From: Candidatus Polarisedimenticolaceae bacterium
Lineage (GTDB): Bacteria; Pseudomonadota; Gammaproteobacteria; Chromatiales; Chromatiaceae
DNA: 42,056 bases
Direction of reading: 5' to 3'
Assembly (NCBI GenBank): GCA_021647945.1
Contig: JAKITT010000019.1
Location: 1 to 42,056, forward strand
The notes under the pieces were generated by a model. That model worked only from the letters and a program-made list of their open reading frames with translations. It searched no databases and was not told the origin of the DNA. The translations under genes were made by a program, and so were the position numbers. Positions 25,860 to 33,266 of the stretch are shown piece after piece. How positions within the stretch are numbered: the stretch's first letter is position 1; each line of letters starts with the position of its first letter.

Positions 25860-28800
25860 TTACTCTTCTGCTGCGGTCATCCTATCAACCGTCGCTTGAT
25901 ACTGCGGCCTCAGCTGCGGGTATACGTCCAAGATATCACTAATTTGTTGTCGGATATTTGCCACCTCATCTTGTGTCATTCGTTCACCTGTTCTAATTCT
26001 TCGCACATCATCATTGAGTATGCTGGCGTAGGCACGCGCACCTCGCCTTTCATCAGAACTAGAGGGGCCTAAACGCCGCAATGTTGTTATTAACCATTGG
26101 GCACTACCAAATAAAATATTCGCTTGAACCTGCTCATGCACAGGCCTTATATCTGGCCGACGTCGTTGACGCCTTGATGAGGTGACGGCCGGATCGGTGC
26201 CCGATGCTCTACCATGCTCAGGATCCTGGAGTAGAAACCTTGGTGCACTGATGTCATAACTTGAGTCGGGGTTTTGTGGCTGATCAACATCAATGTCTTG
26301 TCGAAAAACAGGGGTCAGCGCTGTTTCACCCGCTAACCGGCTATCGATGACGTATGAGACACTTTTGAGAAACTCAACCCCGGCGAACTCTCCCGTACCG
26401 AGCTCTCTCTGCACAATCACAGTTAAGTGCAGTGTCGCACCTGGGGGGAGTTGTTCACGAAGTTGGGCGATATATATCTCAACACCATGCTGTTGAAAGT
26501 GACGATTCAGACTAAATGGCCCCCAAAGAATGCCATGTGGGCTTTCATGGCCAAGTAGTCGGCCTGAGGCATGGAGCCGTTCAAAACCTCCCTGACCTAT
26601 CGGGAAATTATCAATCTCGGGGGCGAGCAAGGCATCGCGTTGAAAGTCACCTCGCGGTGTTGTTTGTCCTGCCTGGAGCTCCGTTTCTATGACCGTTATA
26701 TCATTGGTTTCTCGCGTCGCTCGCCCGACATTGCCACCAAGATCTTGATATACCCGTGACTCACCCACCTCAAGCGTTTGATGGAACCCTTCATCCTCAG
26801 GGCGTAGCGGCACCACCGTGGTGTCAGCCATCGCTACGCGGCCACGCCCCCCTTCAATGGAGTTGATATCATGTTGATGCTGGGCAAGTTGTTCCCGAAT
26901 AGATGCAATTTCAGCATCAATTTCACTCCGTTCTACCGGATTAACCTCTCTTGCTTGAGGGGCCGCACCGCCCTCCTCTGACGTGCCATCAGCCCGGTTG
27001 CCCGCCATCTCTGTGGCACGGTAATCAATCGTCTCTCTTAGCGTCTCTAAATCATTCAGTATCCGACTGAGCTTGCTCACCTCTAGCCCCGCTTCAAATC
27101 CACGATCACCAAAACCGGGGCCACCGCCCAGCAGCGCCTGAATTCTGGAAATAAGAATATTAATGGCCCCCATTAGGCCTTCATAGCGATGAAGTTGGCG
27201 CACGGTCTCTTGGTGGTAACGGACATGCCGTGGTGTTGCATCGGGGCCAACCTCCACGCGTAAGCGGCCATCACGATAGACCACCTCAACGGTATTCCCA
27301 GGCAAGCTGGGGTTCTCAACAACAGGAACACGGCCGGAGAGATCGCCCAATTCACTGTTCATCTCCCCTAGCTGGCGACGCGTTCGTGGTGGTCGGGATA
27401 TTTCAGGCACAGCAACAGTGGGTTCAACCCTAGCACGCGGCTCTGGGGCAGCAGGCTGATCGTGACGGATAGGTTGCTCAGCCTCAGGGGAGGGTCGCCG
27501 AGAGGGGGCATCCGACTCGGGTGCATGAGCTGCCTGAGCACCCCTCACCCGTGAGGCGATAGTGAGTCCGTTGCTTTGAATGGCCCCACTGATGGTACGC
27601 GCCCGAGCACGTCGCCCCTCTGTGGCGCTCATTTGGCCGCTCGCTACGGCATTAGATATGCTGACTAAATTTGCCGCAGTCTCTGCATTACAATGGATAA
27701 CACCCGCTATATCTGAAAGCTCTTCCACAACATCAGCTGTTCGCCGAGTAGCTTGAAGCCCCGCTTGTGCGGTGCGAAGAAAGAAGCCTCTTACTCTTCT
27801 GCTGGAGTTGGGCACAGCAGCGGCTGCGCTGGCAGCATCCTCTACCTTATTGAGTCCACCGATGGTGCCCGCTCCTACCATACTGGCGGCAAAACCGACA
27901 ATATCGATGATGTCTCCCGTCGTTTGAGAATCCCACCTAAAGGTGCCGTTAGAGAGCCGTTGAGCGATCCGCGATCCTGCCAAACTTGCGCTTAGCAGCC
28001 CTCCCGCAATCCCCAACGCGGGTGAGGTGACCACCAATCCTAGCAGTGCGATTGCGGTGCCAAGCTCTTCCAGCCGTGCTTGTGCGGCTGTCCAGTCACG
28101 TTCACGACTTTCGACAACACGCTGACGGTCATCATCTTCAAGCCGTGAAAACCAGCCATTCGATGGAAGCCTAATACTGAGTGCCCCCTTACCAAAACCA
28201 GCCGCACCAGAAAACCGTTCAATAGCCTCCCAAATGGCCAATGTGGCCGCTGAATTTGGATCGGCCTCATTCTGAGATGCCACGCCCACATAGGAGCCAC
28301 CATCCCGGCTGGTCACATCTGACAACATGCATTGCCACTCGCCATCTACCAACCGTGGCTCACCAATCTGTAGAATCATTGGGTAGGTTTGCCCGGTAAC
28401 TTCACTCACCAGTACCGCATGAACCCGATAGGCGGCAGCACCTGTTGCCTGGTTTATCTCACTTAGTCGTTCACGCGCAAGGGCCAGCTGATCTTCAAGT
28501 TCTTCAACCTGACGTTCTAGCGCATAAATTCGAGAATCATGCAGCCCCGCCTCTAGCAGGTAGCGTGATTCAATTCGCCGACGTGCCAACGCCTCTCTTG
28601 CCTGTGTCAGGCGATATTCAATAACCTCGGTGGTGAGGCCACTCGCCACCAAATTACGCTCTTCAATTTGCTGCATTATTTGCGGAATTAACGCACGCTC
28701 TGGATGATCTTCAGGCAGCAACTCTAATAGCTGTAGACGCAGCTCCAGTTCAGCAACATCCGCTGAGGCACGATCAAGCTCTTCACTTGCGATGCTTTGC

Positions 28801-30743
28801 AGGTTGCGTACCTGCACCACCTGAGTGGCTACACTGGGCGCTCGCATCGCTTGATCTGGGTCGGCATTTGGTTCAATAACGGCAATACAGCGAACCACAT
28901 AGGTTCCCTCCTCACGCCATGGAATCTGTCGTTCCCGACCATCTGAAAATGTATCTGAAAAGGCATCGATAAGCTGACCACCATAGGTAGAGACAACCTC
29001 AAGTGGCAATAAAACATCATTCAACTCATTGGCAATCACATCGGCATAACGCCCCTCACGCATCGCCTCATCTCTATCACGACGAATCTCTTCAGGGCGC
29101 TGATCCAGCGCTTCAGAAGCCCGCTCAAAATTGGCAGATGTCCCCTCAAACCGACCAACGGCTTGACCGCCACTACTCCCGCCCGCCAAGTCACCCTGAC
29201 GAACGGCGGCATCACTCGCTTGAATATCATGGGCACCCGTGACATTCCACACCTCCCAATGGTAGGCAACAGGAAGAAAAGCCCAGGCAACCTGACCCAA
29301 AAGATCCCTGGCAGACTCTGAGTAGTGCATATTCATGGTGTAAATGCCCGTACCACCCACAGGTTGGGTCGCTAATCCATGAATATTGGCGGTAATTGCC
29401 GGGTATTGGTAAGCACGCCCCGCTGCATCAGAGAGGGTAAAATCAGGAGCAAAGCGGCCGTGTTCAGTGTCTGCGCCCTCTCGCTGATCACGCTCTCCCT
29501 CTCCGCCCGCTTGACCCAGCTCCTCACCTCGGCTCCCTGGCTGACCTGCCACCAACATTAAGATAGGTGTTGGCACAATTTCACTCACCTCTTCTGCCGG
29601 AATGTTCAGTATATTTTCAATAAATAGTTGCTCACTATCCTCTTCAGGCAACGCCGTGGTTAACTCATCTGGATTAATCATGACGTGAGCCGTTCGGGAA
29701 TCAAACTGCCCATCCGTTCGCCCTAACTGAATGCCCGTTGGGCCACTTAGAACATAGATGCCTGGAGGGAAGTAGATGCCAGGCTGGATCTCAAAAGTGC
29801 CCAACCGCCTGCCAGTCGGATCAAACACTCTGGCCCGCTGGGTAATAACAATGATGCTTCTTATTCCGTTTAAACTGGATGCTAACCCAACACCTTCATC
29901 ACGGATCTGATCCCAACTACTGCTGTGGGGGAAATCGGGATCAAACTCCCGTTGAATGGGGTTATCTGCACCTGGAGAGAGAGACTGCTGCACGACATGC
30001 GTTAGCTCATGCGCGATAAGGCGCTTACCTTGGCTGCTTAACGGGTTGTATTGCCCACTATTGAAGAAAATATCACTTCCATAGGTAAACGCTCTCGCCT
30101 GCAATGATCGACTTAATGAAGCGGAAGCTGCGTTTGTATGCACACGCACGCTTGAAAAATCCTGGCAAAAATAGTGCTCCATCTCTTCACAAAAAGAGGG
30201 GGGGAGGGGATCACCTTGACCCTGTTGGTTGCCTATTTTTGAGCCTGTTATCTGGTCTAACTGGATACCCGCACGCGCCACAGGTGTCACTTCAGGCGCT
30301 GCCTTTGCTTGAAGTGATCTCTCCTCTTGCTCATCATCTCGCCGGAATAGCGGGGGCATCTGTTTGGTTTGTATCAACCCTGCATCATAATCTCTACACA
30401 TTGGATAGAGGTTTACAGCCTCAACAGAGCGCTCCTCATCCTCCGTTGTTTCATGCCCTTCTGGACAAGGGGGAGGTGCAGACTGCACTGTTTCACTGTT
30501 GGCAGGCTTACTATTTGGCTGCGCTGGATCACCCTCTGCTATCGATGGCTGAGGGGCAGAGGGCTGCATTGCCCGATCCGCTAGCCGATCTGCCTCCTGT
30601 TCATATTTATCATTTGGCGTACCAATAGAGGACTTACATAGAATTTGTTGAACAGATGGGTGTTGCGTGTGCCATGAAGCACGCACGGCGTGTTTAGACT
30701 GAGGCGATGCTTTCTGTTTTTTATCTGTCGTATGAATCAGCAT
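25860..30743 (-). CDS. Large DUF4157 protein, probable eCIS-delivered toxin or cargo
   Basis: 1627 residues. Residues 1-175 are polar, low-complexity and Gln/Pro/Glu-rich. The DUF4157 domain lies at about 180-255, with SSVRVHTN, the zinc-type HELTH at 245-249, then VVQQ. A coiled coil follows at about 650-765. Two hydrophobic Gly/Ala-rich stretches occur at about 891-923 and 943-964, which could insert into membranes. A further domain near 1385-1435 carries ERLHASGRLLGHESPHGI, resembling the terminal domains of other DUF4157 polymorphic toxins. DUF4157 is one of the commonest cargo markers of extracellular contractile injection systems, so lumen loading is likely. The enzymatic activity of the C-terminus is not identified. 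It is the last gene of the eCIS region. Confidence 0.82.
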   Translation of the reverse strand: MLIHTTDKKQKASPQSKHAVRASWHTQHPSVQQILCKSSIGTPNDKYEQEADRLADRAMQPSAPQPSIAEGDPAQPNSKPANSETVQSAPPPCPEGHETTEDEERSVEAVNLYPMCRDYDAGLIQTKQMPPLFRRDDEQEERSLQAKAAPEVTPVARAGIQLDQITGSKIGNQQGQGDPLPPSFCEEMEHYFCQDFSSVRVHTNAASASLSRSLQARAFTYGSDIFFNSGQYNPLSSQGKRLIAHELTHVVQQSLSPGADNPIQREFDPDFPHSSSWDQIRDEGVGLASSLNGIRSIIVITQRARVFDPTGRRLGTFEIQPGIYFPPGIYVLSGPTGIQLGRTDGQFDSRTAHVMINPDELTTALPEEDSEQLFIENILNIPAEEVSEIVPTPILMLVAGQPGSRGEELGQAGGEGERDQREGADTEHGRFAPDFTLSDAAGRAYQYPAITANIHGLATQPVGGTGIYTMNMHYSESARDLLGQVAWAFLPVAYHWEVWNVTGAHDIQASDAAVRQGDLAGGSSGGQAVGRFEGTSANFERASEALDQRPEEIRRDRDEAMREGRYADVIANELNDVLLPLEVVSTYGGQLIDAFSDTFSDGRERQIPWREEGTYVVRCIAVIEPNADPDQAMRAPSVATQVVQVRNLQSIASEELDRASADVAELELRLQLLELLPEDHPERALIPQIMQQIEERNLVASGLTTEVIEYRLTQAREALARRRIESRYLLEAGLHDSRIYALERQVEELEDQLALARERLSEINQATGAAAYRVHAVLVSEVTGQTYPMILQIGEPRLVDGEWQCMLSDVTSRDGGSYVGVASQNEADPNSAATLAIWEAIERFSGAAGFGKGALSIRLPSNGWFSRLEDDDRQRVVESRERDWTAAQARLEELGTAIALLGLVVTSPALGIAGGLLSASLAGSRIAQRLSNGTFRWDSQTTGDIIDIVGFAASMVGAGTIGGLNKVEDAASAAAAVPNSSRRVRGFFLRTAQAGLQATRRTADVVEELSDIAGVIHCNAETAANLVSISNAVASGQMSATEGRRARARTISGAIQSNGLTIASRVRGAQAAHAPESDAPSRRPSPEAEQPIRHDQPAAPEPRARVEPTVAVPEISRPPRTRRQLGEMNSELGDLSGRVPVVENPSLPGNTVEVVYRDGRLRVEVGPDATPRHVRYHQETVRQLHRYEGLMGAINILISRIQALLGGGPGFGDRGFEAGLEVSKLSRILNDLETLRETIDYRATEMAGNRADGTSEEGGAAPQAREVNPVERSEIDAEIASIREQLAQHQHDINSIEGGRGRVAMADTTVVPLRPEDEGFHQTLEVGESRVYQDLGGNVGRATRETNDITVIETELQAGQTTPRGDFQRDALLAPEIDNFPIGQGGFERLHASGRLLGHESPHGILWGPFSLNRHFQQHGVEIYIAQLREQLPPGATLHLTVIVQRELGTGEFAGVEFLKSVSYVIDSRLAGETALTPVFRQDIDVDQPQNPDSSYDISAPRFLLQDPEHGRASGTDPAVTSSRRQRRRPDIRPVHEQVQANILFGSAQWLITTLRRLGPSSSDERRGARAYASILNDDVRRIRTGERMTQDEVANIRQQISDILDVYPQLRPQYQATVDRMTAAEE

Positions 30744-30829
30744 TATTTAAACTTTTCTCTATAACTCACATCATCAGCGACGGCACAAAAGGCATCGCCT
30801 GGAGATGCGTGATAGATGAGCCATTCCAG

Positions 30830-31183
30830 TTATTGGGCTGGCTTGTCCGGTTCAATCTGCATGACAGGTGAAATACAAGGAATTGCAATATTCTGGGCGT
30901 GCGCTTCAACGGGTGGCTCCCTATGCAACACGCCCTCAACCACCACCCGTTTGCCTACAAGATCTTTTCGCTCTTTTGGTGACCGCCCATTCTTATGCCT
31001 CCAAAATGATTCCAGCAGGACGATGGACTTGTCGTTGAAAACAATGACAGGCCAGTGCACAAATACAATATTTTTCTTGGTTCTAAAAGGCTGGATATCG
31101 TAGATTCCAAATGCACGACACGGCATGCCATAGGCCGCTTCCAGCGCCTGCCTAGTTTTACAAATGAGATGATCCGTAGACAC
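30830..31183 (-). CDS. 117-residue unknown protein between the two DUF4157 genes
   Basis: The preferred start is the GTG at 31183, which lies 7 bp beyond the stop of the 570-residue gene. The in-frame ATG at 31354 would overlap that gene by 164 bp. The protein has a helical start (STDHLICKTRQALEAAYGMPC), a strand-rich middle (NIVFVHWPVIVFNDKSIVLLESFWRH) and LVGKRVVVEGVLHREPP, which has an OB-fold-like look. There is no signal peptide or membrane segment. Its place next to eCIS cargo allows an adaptor, chaperone or immunity role, none shown by sequence. I do not recognise the family. Confidence 0.6.
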   Translation of the reverse strand: MSTDHLICKTRQALEAAYGMPCRAFGIYDIQPFRTKKNIVFVHWPVIVFNDKSIVLLESFWRHKNGRSPKERKDLVGKRVVVEGVLHREPPVEAHAQNIAIPCISPVMQIEPDKPAQ

Positions 31184-31190
31184 AATTAGC

Positions 31191-32903
31191 TCACGCCTGC
31201 TTAATTCGAACCGTAATTGGCTTATGACCATACTCTGGAGAGATTTTGTCTGCTTGCAGCCGCTCTTTCTGTTCACCATGAAATGACGCTGAACCTGTCG
31301 TGCCATACATCTGAAAATCCCATGCTGTGCTCCCGCTACCGGCAAAATTCTCAAGCGTTACGCTATCGGCACCTGATTGCATGATGACCGCTCCCCAGTG
31401 CCAATTCCAACCTATGCTGTCACCACGCACAATGCTATGGGACTCACCCGTTTTAACTTTCGCATAATTGTTAATCTCCGCTTTTTTGTCTATCAGATCC
31501 CTCTCTACAGCGGTTTTTCCCCAATATTCAGTCATGGCAGCAGCAGCAGTTGCCTTGCCCATAATCTTCTTTATGACATGGTCTCTTACCTGCTTTGACG
31601 TCATGAACACCGGCGTCTCAACGTAAGCACCCCCCACTTTGTAGACACCTTTGACATTACTGCCTCCCTGTGGCGCTGCCTTGTCGAATCCAGGCTTAGC
31701 GCCCATCATGACCGTTTTTGCTGCACCACCACAATCATCAACGATCTTCATCGAGAGTCCACTGGTACTGCTGTTCACATTCGTGGCGCTAATCCGGTTA
31801 AGCACTTTTGCCGGAACAGCGGGTTTGGCACCCCCACCGAAAGCACTATCAAGATACCCCAACGTTGTGGGTCCGACGACACCATCCACCTCCTTACCGG
31901 TCAATCCAACCTTACGCTGAAATGACTTTATAGCCGCCTTTGTCTCACCCTTCGCCACCCCATCCGCACCATATTTTGGAAGCGGGTGACCTGCATCAAT
32001 GAGTGCTTGCTGTACCTTCTCAACAGCCGTTCCCTTTGACCCCCAGCGAATGTATTCACTGTTCACCTTCTTCATAATGGCTTCAAGCCGTGGATCCCCC
32101 GCAAAGCGAGGCGATGTAAGGGTGCCACCACTTACTGCTGCTTTGCCCGGCTTTACCGTCAATGTAACCCCCGCCTCCTTAGCCAAAGAGAGCGCTGACT
32201 TTTGCCCCTTTAGCGTAGTGTCAGAAGTACCAATAAGGCCGGGGGTGGCGTAGAAGTGTTTCGATCCATAAAAGGTGTTTCGATCAACAATATTGGTATC
32301 CTGGCGGACCGCTATATTCTCATCATCAGAAAGCCGGTACTCCTTGCCGCCCAGGCTCTTTTTTGAATAGAGGCTCAAACGGGGAACACGACTCTTCCCA
32401 CCGATGGTCATTCCATCTCTCATCTGCCCCATCGCGGCAAATCTATTCGCCCCATCTTCGGCAGAGCAATCTCTGGCTCTTGATGCGCTGACACCTGAAT
32501 CCATTCTGTTCAGCTTCTGGTGCACCGCATGGTATGCCTCATGACCAATAACATCACCTCCTACACTGGCACCACTCAATACAATATTCCCTTGATAGCT
32601 ATAAGCTTTGGTCCCTAAAGCACTACAAGCGCTACGTGCTGTATCACCTGCATATACTCTTACGGAGCGAGCTACATTTCCAAGAGAGGCACTGTAATCC
32701 CCTTTACTTTGTAAAGAGCAGCTCTCTTCCATTAATCCCATTTCTGCAACACCCTTCATATCTGAGGAGGCGTGAGTTGATGGGTGAAGTAGATTTTTAA
32801 CCGACTGATGTTGATCAGAGGCAACAGATGCGCTTAGCTTGTTCTTTTGAACAGCGGGGGCAGATTGATGCTTAGAGCGCCTATCGAAGGTGTAGTGCAA
32901 CAT
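31191..32903 (-). CDS. DUF4157 protein with peptidoglycan-binding and putative Cys-His-Asn effector domain
   Basis: 570 residues. A polar N-terminus (1-70) precedes a DUF4157-type domain (about 75-130) with SVRVYAGD and the zinc-type HEAYH at 121-125. Residues 285-353 are a PG_binding_1 domain (GSKGTAVEKVQQALIDAGHPLPK, IKSFQRKVGL, DGVVGPTTL). The C-terminal domain (about 370-560) has C391 in DDCGGAA, H502 in WNWHWGAV and N519 in VTLENFAG. This spacing would suit a papain-like, transglutaminase or amidase triad, which is inference. The order suggests an eCIS-loaded effector that may bind cell wall. A GGAG ribosome binding site lies 9 bp before the ATG. An intrinsic terminator lies upstream, so it should have its own promoter. 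Confidence 0.8.
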   Translation of the reverse strand: MLHYTFDRRSKHQSAPAVQKNKLSASVASDQHQSVKNLLHPSTHASSDMKGVAEMGLMEESCSLQSKGDYSASLGNVARSVRVYAGDTARSACSALGTKAYSYQGNIVLSGASVGGDVIGHEAYHAVHQKLNRMDSGVSASRARDCSAEDGANRFAAMGQMRDGMTIGGKSRVPRLSLYSKKSLGGKEYRLSDDENIAVRQDTNIVDRNTFYGSKHFYATPGLIGTSDTTLKGQKSALSLAKEAGVTLTVKPGKAAVSGGTLTSPRFAGDPRLEAIMKKVNSEYIRWGSKGTAVEKVQQALIDAGHPLPKYGADGVAKGETKAAIKSFQRKVGLTGKEVDGVVGPTTLGYLDSAFGGGAKPAVPAKVLNRISATNVNSSTSGLSMKIVDDCGGAAKTVMMGAKPGFDKAAPQGGSNVKGVYKVGGAYVETPVFMTSKQVRDHVIKKIMGKATAAAAMTEYWGKTAVERDLIDKKAEINNYAKVKTGESHSIVRGDSIGWNWHWGAVIMQSGADSVTLENFAGSGSTAWDFQMYGTTGSASFHGEQKERLQADKISPEYGHKPITVRIKQA

Positions 32904-33266
32904 GGCTGTATCTCCATATTAACCCAGCATTTTTACACCGGTCGCACACCCAAATGAGAGAGGAGATTTTGCTGCCAGGGTAATAAAACTGAGACTTAGA
33001 GAGAGATAAAAGAGAGGCAATAAAAAAGGCGAGCCATTTACTGCCTCGCCTCGTATGACAGGAAGGTATCCGGTCATTTTTCTGGGTTTTGAACCACAAG
33101 CACACATCACTTAATATGCAGAAGAAAAAGCCTAAGAAGGACACTAAGGACCCACCGTACTCTAACGAACCCACACACACGCTTTGCAGACTGCCTGTAC
33201 CAACAGGTCTGGCGCGAGCTTTAAGTATAGTAGGCATTAAATTCATGTCAACCCTGTTTCGGGAAA
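32904..33266. other. 363-bp spacer between structural and cargo parts of the eCIS region
   Basis: It holds a strong minus-strand intrinsic terminator at 33021-33051, about 215 bp downstream of the DUF6519 gene. Beyond that lie about 115 bp that must carry the promoter of the 570-residue DUF4157 gene. No convincing gene is seen. Confidence 0.7.
33021..33051 (-). terminator. Intrinsic terminator after the DUF6519 gene
   Basis: On the minus strand, AGGCGAG (33051-33045) pairs perfectly with CTCGCCT (33033-33027) across an 11-base loop, followed immediately by a run of T residues. This is a textbook rho-independent terminator. It separates the structural eCIS genes from the cargo genes. Confidence 0.85.

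Noticed and set aside
31184-31354. Longer reading of the 117-residue protein from the ATG at 31354
   Set aside because: The extension would overlap the end of the 570-residue effector gene by 164 bp, in a region clearly coding in that other frame.
32881-33246. 121-codon minus-strand frame upstream of the 570-residue effector
   Set aside because: It spans the intrinsic terminator and overlaps the effector start, with no recognisable protein features.
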